DNA of 49,040 nt from UBA2897 sp036733925 (GCA_036733925.1 DAIMZO010000017.1:1-49040), one strand, 5' to 3'. Numbered from the stretch's first letter, positions 25,068-33,736 are shown. Program-made: numbers and translations. The notes: generated by a model not told the origin, from the letters alone.

Positions 25068-26417
25068 ATGGAACGCTGGCGGGAAGCGGAAGCTGAGGCG
25101 GAGCGGGCGCGCGGGCGGGCCGACGCGGCAGGTGCGGCAAACGCGCTCTACGAGGCGGCCTGCACAGATACCCTGCTGCGCCTGCAGCGCAAGCATTATT
25201 CGGGCTATCTCTTCGCCCTGCATTATCTGTCCGGCATCGCGCCGGAAAAGCTTTTCGAGGCGCACCGGGTCTACGGGGCACTTTACCGCGACACCGAGCT
25301 GCTGCCGCCATGCAGAGGATCGCATGAGGGGCTGCGCGTCGGCTATCTCGCGCCGCATTTCCACGACGGCGCCGCGGCGCGGTTCTACGAGGCCATGCTG
25401 TTCCTTACAGGCAGGCCGCCGGGGCTTGTCGTCTACACCTACGCCCTGCACCCGGCAGAGGATGCCTTTTCCGGGCGCGTCGAGGCGCATACGCGCTATC
25501 GGGATCTCTCGGGCCGGTCCATCGTGGAGGCCGCAGAATGCATCCGGCAGGACGACCTCGATATCCTCGTCGACCTCGGCGGGCACAGCGCGGGCGGCGA
25601 GACCCTGATGGTGCTCGCGCTGCGCCCTGCGCCGGTCCAGGCCGAGGCCATGGGGTATTTCGACACGACGGGGCTCCCGGCGATGGATTTCCTGCTCACC
25701 GATGCAGTTCTTGACCCGGTTGGGGCGCCTCGCTTTGCGACGGAGCAGCCCGCCTATCTCTATCCATCGCTGTTCTGCTTTACCCCGACGGCGGAGATGC
25801 GGGAGGTCCGGGCGGAGCAGATCGCGGAGGAAAGACGGAGGGAAGGATCACTTGTCTTCGGCTGCTTCCAGAATGTCCTGAAATGCAGCGATGCGTGGCT
25901 GGAAGCGGTTTCCAGCATCTTGCGGGAGGCGGAGGAGAGCCGCCTGATCATCCAGGACGTGCTGCCGCTGCCTGGGCGGCTCGAGGCCCTGCGCGGACGC
26001 TGCGGGCGGGCAGGGCTGCCGATGGACCGCGTGGAGATCCGCGGCGGCCGCGCGTCGTATCTGTCCGACTATACGGGCATCGATCTCGTGCTCGATACGT
26101 TCCCGTATCCGGGCGGTGCGATGACGGCCGCGGCGCTATATCTCGGCGTGCCGGTGCTGACGCTTGCCGGAGACCATCATAGCGCGCGCTTCGGCGCAGG
26201 CATCCTGTGCGCTGCCGGGCTGGACCGCTGGGTGGCAGATTGCGCGGAGGACTATATCGCGCGGGCTGTTGAGGCGGCGCGTGAGCCGGCGAAGATCCGC
26301 GAGGAACGGCGCCGGCTGCTTGCGGAGCTCCCCGCATCGGCCCTGCTGGATGAGGCGGGCTATCAAGAAAATTTGTTTTCGCTGTATCAGAGCTTGAGAG
26401 GAGGCGGCGCGGAATGA
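25068..26417 (+). CDS. O-GlcNAc-transferase-like (GT41) protein, variant active site
   Basis: A 449-residue GT41 (OGT/SPINDLY-type) protein without a recognisable full TPR array; only about 85 helical residues precede the catalytic part. Catalytic-domain landmarks are LRVGYLAPHF, DILVDLGGHSAGG, RPAPVQAEAMGYFDTTGLP, VLKCSD (the conserved nucleotide-site lysine), LVLDTFPYPGGAMTAAAL and SARFGAGIL. Compared with the paralogue at 35399, the histidine of SPDFREHAV is Gly here (APHFHDGAA), and the usual glutamate of T-T-C-E-A-L is Ala. The start at 25068 is seven bases behind GGAAAGGAG. It overlaps the next gene by four bases. It may be a non-standard glycosyltransferase or a partner of an active one. 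Confidence 0.82.
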   Translation: MERWREAEAEAERARGRADAAGAANALYEAACTDTLLRLQRKHYSGYLFALHYLSGIAPEKLFEAHRVYGALYRDTELLPPCRGSHEGLRVGYLAPHFHDGAAARFYEAMLFLTGRPPGLVVYTYALHPAEDAFSGRVEAHTRYRDLSGRSIVEAAECIRQDDLDILVDLGGHSAGGETLMVLALRPAPVQAEAMGYFDTTGLPAMDFLLTDAVLDPVGAPRFATEQPAYLYPSLFCFTPTAEMREVRAEQIAEERRREGSLVFGCFQNVLKCSDAWLEAVSSILREAEESRLIIQDVLPLPGRLEALRGRCGRAGLPMDRVEIRGGRASYLSDYTGIDLVLDTFPYPGGAMTAAALYLGVPVLTLAGDHHSARFGAGILCAAGLDRWVADCAEDYIARAVEAAREPAKIREERRRLLAELPASALLDEAGYQENLFSLYQSLRGGGAE

Positions 26418-27253
26418 AACAGGATCTGACGGCGTTCTGCTTTGCGAGCCCCGCGAAATTGCATATCCTGACCGTCGAGAGTAGCGCGTACCTGCCGCGC
26501 CTGAGGGAACTCTGCCCGAACGCTGCAATCTGCGCGGTCACGCGGTACGAGGAAATCTCTGCCTTAAAGGATCTTGCGGGACTTGCCGTGGACTGGCGCC
26601 TGCTCGACTACCGGACGGAGCCCCTGCCATTTCCCGAGGAATCCTTTGACCTCATCGTGGCGGAGACGTGTCTGACCGACCCTTATGAACCGTACGAGAC
26701 AGTGATGGAGCTGAACCGCCTGCTGAAGCAGACCGGCGTCCTGCTCACGGGGTTCCGGAATGTCCGGTATCAAGGCGTGCTCGAGGGGCTGCGCGGCGGG
26801 CACTTCCCTTCACGCAGCGGCAGGCTCTGGGCGAAGGCTGACGTCGTGCAGTTCCTACATGAGACCTTGTTCAAGGAGATTGCGTTTGTGCCCGGCGCGC
26901 AGGATGAGGATGGCGGGGCGGAAGCATCGTGGGAATCGCGGGGCTTTGAGGACTATCACGGCGACCTGCGCACGGAGTTCTGGCTGGTCAAGGCCTCGCG
27001 CTCGTCGGCGGCCGTTGCGAATCTCAAGAGCCTGTATACGAAAAAGACCCGCGCGGAACTCGCGCGGATCTTGCACCGGATTGAATACGGCATTGATATC
27101 GAAGAGAATCGGGAGACGCTGCGTCGGCTTATGGAGCAGGAGTCCATATTCCCGGAATACCTTGCGGATTTCGTTCAGAGCGTCTGCGCGCATCCAGAAC
27201 GCGTGCTCACTGTGCTTCAGAGGGATCCGGGAAACTCTCCCGATGCACGATGA
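26414..27253 (+). CDS. Methyltransferase-fold protein without the SAM glycine motif (copy 1)
   Basis: A 279-residue protein that resembles class I type-11 methyltransferases in its middle (LDYRTEPLPFPEESFDLIVAE, then LNRLLKQTGVLLTGFRNVR). The first strand-loop, normally a glycine-rich SAM site, reads HILTVESSAYLPRL, with no glycines. It is a clear paralogue of the gene at 33814: both share LLKQTG-LLT-FRN, TEFWLVKA and LHRIEYG in the same order. It is coupled to the OGT-like gene (ATGA overlap), so the two probably work together on a glycan or glycoprotein. Its 3' end overlaps the convergent LacI gene by 47 bases. Enzyme activity is uncertain. Confidence 0.75.
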   Translation: MKQDLTAFCFASPAKLHILTVESSAYLPRLRELCPNAAICAVTRYEEISALKDLAGLAVDWRLLDYRTEPLPFPEESFDLIVAETCLTDPYEPYETVMELNRLLKQTGVLLTGFRNVRYQGVLEGLRGGHFPSRSGRLWAKADVVQFLHETLFKEIAFVPGAQDEDGGAEASWESRGFEDYHGDLRTEFWLVKASRSSAAVANLKSLYTKKTRAELARILHRIEYGIDIEENRETLRRLMEQESIFPEYLADFVQSVCAHPERVLTVLQRDPGNSPDAR

Positions 27254-28211
27254 TGGCCGGGTAGATGGTCTTGGAGGGGGCGGCGTCCCTTCCGGACTCC
27301 AGAATCTTCGTCAGGACGTCGACGGCGGCGGGGCAAAGGATCTCGAGCCGGTTGTCGATGCTCGTCAGTGACGGCGTCGCGCACTCCGCGAGAACCGAAT
27401 TGTTGCACCCGATGACCGGGATCTTCATGCCATGCGCGGAAAGCGCTTTCTGCGCGCCGACCGCGAGCACATCCTCCGAGCACAGGATCGCGGAGAACGA
27501 GACGTGCTGCGCGAGGAGCTTTTCGACGGATTCGCGCACGGCCGCGAGATTGCGGTCGGCCTGGCAGACGAGCTTGTCCGAGTTCTTGATGCCGCATTCC
27601 TTGAGCCCGTCCCGGTAGCCCTGCAGTTTCCGCGTGCCGCTGTAGGAGAGCCGGTCGAACAGATAGAGGATTTCCCGGCAGCCGCCGTCCACGAGTTCGT
27701 GGACGGCTTTTTTTATGCCAGAAACCTCGTCGCAGAGCACGCAGTAAATGTTCGGCAGCTCAATCAGGCTGTTGATCGTGATGATCGGGACTTTCTTTGC
27801 GACCTGCTCGAGATGGGCATTGCTGCCCTCCTCACGGTACGGCGAGCCAATCAGGATGATCGCGTCAACGTGCTTCTGCAGCATCAGCTGCAGGTATTTC
27901 TTCTTCGCCTCGAGCTCCTCGCCCGTACAGCCGAGGATGACGTCGAGCCCCCGCTCGCGCAGGTCGTGTTCGACGAGGGAGACGGCCTTCGCGTAGAATG
28001 CGTCGGAGATATCCGTGCAGAGGATGCCAATCATCTTCATCGAGTTCAGGCCGAGTCCGCGTGCGAACGGGTTCGGCGAATAGTTCTGATCCTGCATGGC
28101 CTGCAGGACCTTCTGCCGCGTTTTGTCGCTGACCTTGTCGCTGCCGTTGAGTACGCGCGATACGGTCGCGATGGAGACACCGCAGGCCTTTGCGATATCG
28201 TAGATGGTCAT
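27207..28211 (-). CDS. LacI-family regulator, probably of hexuronate use
   Basis: A 334-residue LacI/GalR repressor. The N-terminal helix-turn-helix and hinge are TIYDIAKACGVSIATVSRVL and ARGLGLNSMKMIGIL; the remainder is the periplasmic-binding-like sensor domain. The ATG at 28211 lies six bases behind AAGGAAGG. It is divergent from the transporter remnant and the uxaCBA operon, and palindromes of the LacI type (GTAAG-NN-CTTAC) lie upstream of both. It therefore probably represses uxaCBA until a uronate or pathway intermediate binds. The regulator-operon link is inference from position and sites. Confidence 0.9.
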   Translation of the reverse strand: MTIYDIAKACGVSIATVSRVLNGSDKVSDKTRQKVLQAMQDQNYSPNPFARGLGLNSMKMIGILCTDISDAFYAKAVSLVEHDLRERGLDVILGCTGEELEAKKKYLQLMLQKHVDAIILIGSPYREEGSNAHLEQVAKKVPIITINSLIELPNIYCVLCDEVSGIKKAVHELVDGGCREILYLFDRLSYSGTRKLQGYRDGLKECGIKNSDKLVCQADRNLAAVRESVEKLLAQHVSFSAILCSEDVLAVGAQKALSAHGMKIPVIGCNNSVLAECATPSLTSIDNRLEILCPAAVDVLTKILESGRDAAPSKTIYPAIIVHRESFPDPSEAQ

Positions 28212-28284
28212 GCATGACCTTCCTTTCCTATATCGTGTCAATGGTAATGAAACAGATAGGGAAAATACTTACACTATCGTCTAT

Positions 28285-28313
28285 AGTATAGCGCGTCCTT
28301 CCTTTTTTGACAA
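28285..28313 (-). promoter_or_regulatory. Promoter of the LacI-family gene
   Basis: Minus-strand TTGTCA (28313-28308), a 17-base spacer and TATACT (28290-28285) lie 74 bases upstream of the regulator start. GTGTAAG, a half-site of the nearby palindromes, follows the -10 box and could allow autorepression. Confidence 0.7.
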
Positions 28314-28329
28314 GCGCGGCCGCGGAAAA

Positions 28330-28560
28330 TGTACGGGAAATAAGATGAAAAATAATCCTGCCGTCGACTGACAATAATAGGCAAAACGAAAGAAAATAGG
28401 TACGAGAAACAGAAACAAATAGTAAACGAAACAGAAAGAGACAATAAATCATAAAGATATTTAGATTCCATCAATATTTTATCTATTCTTTGAGCTGTAT
28501 TAACAATTTGATTCGTATTAATTAGAATTATTTCCATAGGATGTTCCGATGACAATCGGA
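28330..28560. other. AT-rich intergenic stretch without a gene
   Basis: This part of the 429-base region between the LacI gene and the transporter remnant is much richer in A and T than the rest of the window. I find no gene, RNA or clear promoter in it. The composition suggests acquired or decayed sequence, or simply a curved promoter region. Confidence 0.5.
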
Positions 28561-28572
28561 GCTGTGGAGAGA

Positions 28573-28584
28573 GTAAGGGCTTAC
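28573..28584. promoter_or_regulatory. Putative LacI-type operator upstream of the transporter remnant
   Basis: GTAAG-GG-CTTAC is a palindrome with the same arms as the site at 29053-29068. It lies 56 bases before the start of the remnant gene. Confidence 0.5.
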
Positions 28585-28640
28585 GGATAACAGAATAGAC
28601 AGATTTCATCCATCCGTATCCCGTAAGGAGGTAATGGAAC

Positions 28641-28953
28641 ATGTTCCTCAAGAAAAAGGTCTTGACGGCTCTGTCCGTCCTGGCTGTCGGTGCGATGGTC
28701 ATGGCTGGCTGCGGTGGAAGCAGCTCGAGCTATGAGTCGACGAGCCATTACCCATTACGAAGTCGCGAAATACATTACGGTCGATGAGCACAGTCGCGTG
28801 CCGGAGATGCAGATCATCTCGAAGCAACCAATCGAGCGGGTCGGCAAGGCCATGCTGCCGATGTACGCCATGATGCTTGTCGGCCTGATGCTCGTGACGT
28901 TCATCCCGCAGATTTCGATGGCGCTGCCGAGCATGATGGGCTTGGCGCAGTAA
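28641..28953 (+). pseudogene. Fused remnant of a deleted TRAP-type transporter operon
   Basis: A strong ribosome site (AAGGAGGT) and an ATG start a 48-codon frame (28641-28787) that encodes a complete lipoprotein signal peptide ending in MAGCGGSSSS, then breaks into unrelated sequence and stops. In the next frame, from about 28750 to the stop at 28953, the DNA encodes VAKYITVDEHSRVPEM and a terminal hydrophobic stretch (LPMYAMMLVGLMLVTFIPQI, then SMALP) that resembles the C-terminus of a TRAP large permease (DctM). The simplest reading is that a deletion joined the start of a binding-protein gene (dctP-like) to the end of the permease gene. CATTAC is repeated at the join (28746-28751 and 28753-28758). 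The TRAP assignment is tentative; the fused, out-of-frame structure is seen directly. Confidence 0.6.
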
Positions 28954-29018
28954 TTCCACAAGGTATCAAGAAGTTCGCGGGTTTCGTGGAAAATTCGCGA
29001 ACTTTTCGTGTAAAAGAA

Positions 29019-29047
29019 TTGACAATTCCGTGTGTTAGCGATAAAAT
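29019..29047 (+). promoter_or_regulatory. Promoter of uxaCBA
   Basis: A consensus TTGACA (29019-29024), a 17-base spacer and TAAAAT (29042-29047). Confidence 0.8.
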
Positions 29048-29052
29048 AAGAG

Positions 29053-29068
29053 TTGTAAGAGCTTACAA
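29053..29068. promoter_or_regulatory. Putative LacI-type operator of uxaCBA
   Basis: TTGTAAG-AG-CTTACAA is a 7-base palindrome with a 2-base centre, at the expected transcription start, six bases after the -10 box. A bound LacI-type repressor would block initiation. The centre lacks the CG of a typical CcpA cre site. Confidence 0.7.
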
Positions 29069-29184
29069 AATATCATTCAAGATGAAGTAACATTCCTATC
29101 GACGGAAAGAAACGCGGGCATCCCGCGTTTTTGCAAGGTGTGCAGGGAGGCCGGCGGCCTCTCGGAAGAAAGGGAGAGAGTTTC

Positions 29185-30612
29185 ATGAAGAAGTTTATGG
29201 ACGAGGATTTCCTGCTTGAGACGGAGACGGCGAAGACGCTGTTCCACGAGCACGCGGCAAAGATGCCAATCATCGACTATCACTGCCATATCTCGCCGCA
29301 GGAGATCGCGGAGGATCATCGCTTCAAGGACATCACGGAGGTCTGGCTCGGCGGCGACCATTACAAATGGCGCCTGATCCGCTCGAACGGCGTCGATGAG
29401 AAGTACATCACGGGCACGGCTTCGACGGCCCGCGAGAAGTTCCAGAAATTCGCGGAGGCTCTGCCGCGAGCAATCGGCAACCCGCTCTACCATTGGACGC
29501 ATCTTGAGCTCAAGCGCTATTTCGGCTGTGACAAGCAGCTCAACGGCGACACGGCGGAGGAAATCTGGAACCTCTGCAACAAGCGCCTGCAGGATCCGGA
29601 TATGAGCGTGCAGGGCATCATCAAGCAGTCGAACGTCAAAGTCATCTGCACGACGGATGACCCGGCGGACGATCTCAAATGGCATAAGAAGATCGCCGAG
29701 GATGGCAAGTGCTCGGCGACGGTCCTGCCGGCCATGCGCCCGGATGCGGCCATGCGCATCGAGAAGCCGGAGTGGTCGAACTACATGCTCTACAAGCTCG
29801 CACCGGCTGCCGGCATGGAGACCATCGAGACGATGGAGGATATCCGCAAGGCCCTGCGCGTCCGCATCGACTATTTCGAGAAGATGGGCTGCCGCGCATC
29901 CGACCACGCGCTCGAGTACTGCTTCTATAACCCGGCTGAGGAGTACGAGCTCGACGATATCGTCGGCAAGGTCATCAACGACAAGGGCGAGCCGACCAAA
30001 GACGAGATCGAGAAGTACAAGACCGCGCTGCTGCTGTTCCTCGGCAAGGAGTACGCGCGCCGCGGCTGGCCGATGCAGATCCATTACAGCGCATTGCGCG
30101 ACAATAACACGAAGATGTACCAGAAGCTCGGCCCGGATACTGGTTTCGACTGCATCGCGACCTATAACTGCGGCGAGGGCCTCGTGAACCTCATGGATGC
30201 TCTCTCGAAGATGGAAGCACTCCCCAAGATGATCATCTACTCGCTGAACCCGTCCGACAACGCGATGATCGGCACAATCCTCGGCTCGTTCCAGGGACCA
30301 GAGGTGCCGGGCAAGATCCAGCAGGGCGCCGCATGGTGGTTCAACGACACGAAGCTCGGCATGGAGGCACAGCTCGCGAATGTCGGCAACCTCTCCGTGC
30401 TCGGCAACGCGATCGGCATGCTGACGGATTCGCGTTCGTTCCTCTCCTATACGCGTCATGAGTACTATCGCCGCATCCTCTGCAACTTCATCGGCAACCT
30501 CGTCGAGAACGGGGAGTATCCGGCGGATATGGACTTCCTCGGCAAGATCGTGGAGGATATCAGCTACAACAACGCCAACCGCTATTTCGGTTTTGACAAG
30601 CTGACGAAGTAA
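29185..30612 (+). CDS. uxaC: Glucuronate/galacturonate isomerase
   Basis: Uronate isomerase that converts D-glucuronate to fructuronate and D-galacturonate to tagaturonate. It has 475 residues (E. coli UxaC 470). The amidohydrolase-like fold is marked by DYHCHISPQEIAEDHRF, WLGGDHYKWRLIRSNG and TTDDPADDLKWH. The ATG at 29185 is behind AGGGAGAGAG. It is the first gene of uxaC-uxaB-uxaA and is under a consensus promoter with an overlapping operator. A hairpin separates it from uxaB. Confidence 0.96.
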   Translation: MKKFMDEDFLLETETAKTLFHEHAAKMPIIDYHCHISPQEIAEDHRFKDITEVWLGGDHYKWRLIRSNGVDEKYITGTASTAREKFQKFAEALPRAIGNPLYHWTHLELKRYFGCDKQLNGDTAEEIWNLCNKRLQDPDMSVQGIIKQSNVKVICTTDDPADDLKWHKKIAEDGKCSATVLPAMRPDAAMRIEKPEWSNYMLYKLAPAAGMETIETMEDIRKALRVRIDYFEKMGCRASDHALEYCFYNPAEEYELDDIVGKVINDKGEPTKDEIEKYKTALLLFLGKEYARRGWPMQIHYSALRDNNTKMYQKLGPDTGFDCIATYNCGEGLVNLMDALSKMEALPKMIIYSLNPSDNAMIGTILGSFQGPEVPGKIQQGAAWWFNDTKLGMEAQLANVGNLSVLGNAIGMLTDSRSFLSYTRHEYYRRILCNFIGNLVENGEYPADMDFLGKIVEDISYNNANRYFGFDKLTK

Positions 30613-30634
30613 TCCCAGAACATCGGCAGAAAGA

Positions 30635-30666
30635 CCGCCCCGGGCTGCGCGAGCATTCCGGGGCGG
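30635..30666 (+). other. Stable hairpin between uxaC and uxaB
   Basis: CCGCCCCGG (30635-30643) and CCGGGGCGG (30658-30666) form a 9-bp GC stem. No T-run follows, so it is more likely a transcript-stability or processing element, or a weak attenuator, than a full terminator. Confidence 0.6.
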
Positions 30667-30721
30667 GATTCTGTGACGTGAACCGATTTCGCTGACAGGG
30701 TGAATTTTAGGAGAGATAATT

Positions 30722-32188
30722 ATGAAGAACATTCGGGATTTATACAGCCGCGAAGAGCATCCGCTCAAGATCCTGCAGATCGGCGAGGGCAATTTCCTGC
30801 GCGCGTTCGTGGACTACGGCATCGACGTCGCGAACGAGGAGAACGGCTTTGATGCGGGGGTCGCAATCGTCATGCCGCGCGCGAAGAAGAGCAACGAGCG
30901 CTTCGCAAAGCAGGACAACCTCTACACGGTATTGCTGCGCGGCCAGAAGGACGGCAAGCCGTACAAAGAGAACCGCGTCGTAAAATGCATCGAAAAGGTC
31001 ATCGGCGCTTATACGGACTACGACGAGTTCATGGAGCTCGCGAAGGTGCCGACGCTCGAGTACGTCGTCTCGAACACGACGGAGGCCGGCATCGTCTACG
31101 ATGCCGGCGACAAATACGAGGATTGCCCGCCGGCGACGTTCCCGGCGAAGCTCACGAAGTTCCTGTTCACGCGCTACGAGCACTTCCATGCGGCCGCGGA
31201 CAAGGGCCTCGTGATGCTGCCGGTCGAGCTCATCGACCACAACGGCGAGGCACTGAAGAAATGCGTCCTGCAGTACGCGGATCTCTGGAAGCTCGAGCCG
31301 GGCTTCTCGGCCTGGATCAACCATGACTGCGTATTCGCGAGCACGCTCGTCGACCGCATCGTCGCCGGCTATCCGAAGGATCAGGCCGCAGATTACGAGA
31401 AAGAGATCGGCTATACGGACTGCCTGCTCGATCAGGGCGAGCCGTTCGGCCTCTGGGTCATCGGCGCGCCGGAGCTCAAGGACAAGCTGCCGCTGGATTC
31501 GAGCAGATTGCATGTCGAATTCACGGACAATATCGAGAGGTTCAAGGAGCAGAAGGTGCGCATCCTGAACGGCGCGCATACGTCGATGGTGCTCGGCGCG
31601 TACCTCGCGGGCTTCGATTACGTCGGGCAGTGCATGAAGGATCCGGCGGTTCGCAAGCAGCTCGACCAGTCGGTCTACGGCGAGATCGTGCCGACCGTGC
31701 ACTTGCCCGAGGAGAAATCCAAGGCGTTCGCGGAGGCGGTGTTCGAGCGCTTCGAGAACCCGTTCGTCAACCACGCGCTGCTTTCCATTTCGCTGAACTC
31801 GCTGTCGAAATGGCGCGCGCGCGTCCTGCCGACGTTCAAGGACAGCCTGAAGAACACCGGGAAGCTGCCGAAGTGGCTGACCTATTCGTTCGCGGCCCTG
31901 CTCGCGTTCTATCATACGACGGAGCATGGCGACGGCTGCCTCGTCGCGAAGCGCGCGGCCGGCAATACCTATGAGATCCACGACGACCAGGATAAGCTCG
32001 ATAAGATCGCGGAGTGGGCGGCGCTCGACGATAAGACCTACGTCCATAACGTCATGAGCCAGACGGATTGGTGGGGCGAAGACCTCACGGCAATCCCGGG
32101 CTTCGAGGATGCGGTTGACAAACATTTTGCCCGCATTCAGGAGGTCGGCGCAAAAGCGCATATTGAGGAGCTTGGAAAAGAGGACTGA
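30722..32188 (+). CDS. uxaB: Tagaturonate reductase (altronate oxidoreductase)
   Basis: NADH-dependent enzyme of the mannitol-dehydrogenase family, 488 residues (E. coli UxaB 483). It reduces D-tagaturonate to D-altronate. Family features are the N-terminal ILQIGEGNFLRAFVDYGID, VSNTTEAGI, GFSAWINHDCVFASTLVDRI, ILNGAHTSMV and a C-terminal helical domain. A close relative, fructuronate reductase UxuB, belongs to the same superfamily, but the position beside uxaA favours UxaB. It ends two bases before uxaA. Confidence 0.94.
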   Translation: MKNIRDLYSREEHPLKILQIGEGNFLRAFVDYGIDVANEENGFDAGVAIVMPRAKKSNERFAKQDNLYTVLLRGQKDGKPYKENRVVKCIEKVIGAYTDYDEFMELAKVPTLEYVVSNTTEAGIVYDAGDKYEDCPPATFPAKLTKFLFTRYEHFHAAADKGLVMLPVELIDHNGEALKKCVLQYADLWKLEPGFSAWINHDCVFASTLVDRIVAGYPKDQAADYEKEIGYTDCLLDQGEPFGLWVIGAPELKDKLPLDSSRLHVEFTDNIERFKEQKVRILNGAHTSMVLGAYLAGFDYVGQCMKDPAVRKQLDQSVYGEIVPTVHLPEEKSKAFAEAVFERFENPFVNHALLSISLNSLSKWRARVLPTFKDSLKNTGKLPKWLTYSFAALLAFYHTTEHGDGCLVAKRAAGNTYEIHDDQDKLDKIAEWAALDDKTYVHNVMSQTDWWGEDLTAIPGFEDAVDKHFARIQEVGAKAHIEELGKED

Positions 32189-32190
32189 CT

Positions 32191-33696
32191 ATGGCAAGCA
32201 AGCAAATCCGCCTGTTCCAGATCCACCCGGACGACAATGTCGCGGTCGCGGTGGAGAAACTGACGAAGGGCGAGCCCGTGGAACTGGGCGGCAAGACCTA
32301 CACGCCGCTCGGCGATATCCCGGCTGGCCACAAGATGGCCATCCGCCCGATAAAGAAGGGCGAGGACGTCGTGAAATACGGCTTCCCAATCGGCACGGCG
32401 AAAGAGGATGCCGCACCGGGCACCTGGATGCATACGCACAACGTCAAGAGCAAGCTCGGCGACCTGCTCTCCTACCAGTATGAGCCGGAGAAGGCGCCGA
32501 AGCAGAAAGCGCTCGACATGAGCGGCTATACCTTTGACGGCTACCTCCGCGAGGACGGGCGCGCAGGCATCCGCAACGAGGTCTGGATCGTGCCGACCGT
32601 CGGCTGCGTGAACGGCATCGCGCGCACAATCGAGAGCATGAGCCAGCCGTTCAAGACGGAGCATATCGACGGCATCTACGCGTATAGCCATCCGCATGGC
32701 TGCTCGCAGCTCGACGGCGACCAGGAGCGCACGCAGCGGATCCTCTCTGGCCTCGTGCACAGCCCGAACGCCGGCGCAGTGCTCGTCCTGTCGCTCGGCT
32801 GCGAGAACAATCAGGTCGCTCTGATGAAAGAGGCCATCGGGGACTATAACCCAGACCGCGTGAAGTTCCTCGTCTGCCAGGAGGTCGACGATGAGATCGA
32901 GGCGGGCGTCGGGATCATGAAGGAGCTCTGCCAGTACGCAGACCAGTTCCGCCGCACACCGCAGCCGCTCGCAAAGCTCACGATTGGCCTGAAATGCGGC
33001 GGCAGCGACGGGTTCTCCGGCATCACGGCGAACCCGCTCGTCGGTTCCATCGCGAATAAGGTCACGGCGGCCGGGGGCACGGCAATCCTGACGGAGGTGC
33101 CGGAGATGTTCGGCGCGGAGACCCTGCTCATGAACCGCTGCAAGGACAAGGCAACGTTCGAGAAGACGGTCAAGCTCATCAACGGCTTCAAAGAGTATTT
33201 CATGCGCTACGGCGAGAAGATCAATGAGAATCCGAGCCCGGGCAATAAAGAGGGCGGCATCACGACGCTCGAGGACAAATCGCTCGGCTGCGTGCAGAAG
33301 GGCGGCACGGCGACAGTCATGGACGTGCTCGGATACGGCGAGCACGCGCAGGAACAGGGTCTGCTCCTGCTGCAGGCGCCCGGCAACGACCTCGTCGCGG
33401 CGAACGCGCTCGCGGCGTCCGGCTGCGACCTCGTGCTGTTCACGACGGGCCGCGGCACGCCGTTCGCGTGCCCGGTGCCGACCATCAAGATCTCGAGCAA
33501 TTCGCGTCTCGCAGAGCATAAGAAGAACTGGATTGACTTCAATGCCGGCCAGCTGCTCGAGGGACGCTCGATGGACGAGGTCAGCGAGGACTTCCTGCGT
33601 TATATCCTTGACGTCGCCTCTGGCCGCAAGCAGGCCAAGAGCGAGGCGCTCGACAAGCACGAGCTCGCCATCTTCAAGGACGGCGTAACGCTTTAA
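32191..33696 (+). CDS. uxaA: Altronate dehydratase
   Basis: Converts D-altronate to 2-keto-3-deoxygluconate. It has 501 residues (E. coli UxaA 495). The N-terminal SAF domain (IHPDDNVAVAVEKL and IRPIKKGEDVVKYGFPIG) is followed by the UxaA/GarD catalytic part with REDGRAGIRNEVWIVPTVGC, HPHGCSQLDGD, LKCGGSDGFSG and the cysteine-rich metal-binding region. The ATG is two bases after the uxaB stop, so the two are coupled. KDG kinase and aldolase genes are not in the window. Confidence 0.96.
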   Translation: MASKQIRLFQIHPDDNVAVAVEKLTKGEPVELGGKTYTPLGDIPAGHKMAIRPIKKGEDVVKYGFPIGTAKEDAAPGTWMHTHNVKSKLGDLLSYQYEPEKAPKQKALDMSGYTFDGYLREDGRAGIRNEVWIVPTVGCVNGIARTIESMSQPFKTEHIDGIYAYSHPHGCSQLDGDQERTQRILSGLVHSPNAGAVLVLSLGCENNQVALMKEAIGDYNPDRVKFLVCQEVDDEIEAGVGIMKELCQYADQFRRTPQPLAKLTIGLKCGGSDGFSGITANPLVGSIANKVTAAGGTAILTEVPEMFGAETLLMNRCKDKATFEKTVKLINGFKEYFMRYGEKINENPSPGNKEGGITTLEDKSLGCVQKGGTATVMDVLGYGEHAQEQGLLLLQAPGNDLVAANALAASGCDLVLFTTGRGTPFACPVPTIKISSNSRLAEHKKNWIDFNAGQLLEGRSMDEVSEDFLRYILDVASGRKQAKSEALDKHELAIFKDGVTL

Positions 33697-33702
33697 GCAC
33701 AT

Positions 33703-33736
33703 AACAGCCTTCCCCATAGGGGAAGGCTGTTTGTTT
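33703..33736 (+). terminator. Terminator of uxaCBA
   Basis: AACAGCCTTCCCC pairs perfectly with GGGGAAGGCTGTT around an ATA loop; a T-rich tail (TTGTTT) follows. Confidence 0.88.

Noticed and set aside
29053..29068. CcpA cre site
   Set aside because: The palindrome resembles cre in its arms but lacks the central CG, and the divergent LacI-type gene is a better candidate regulator.
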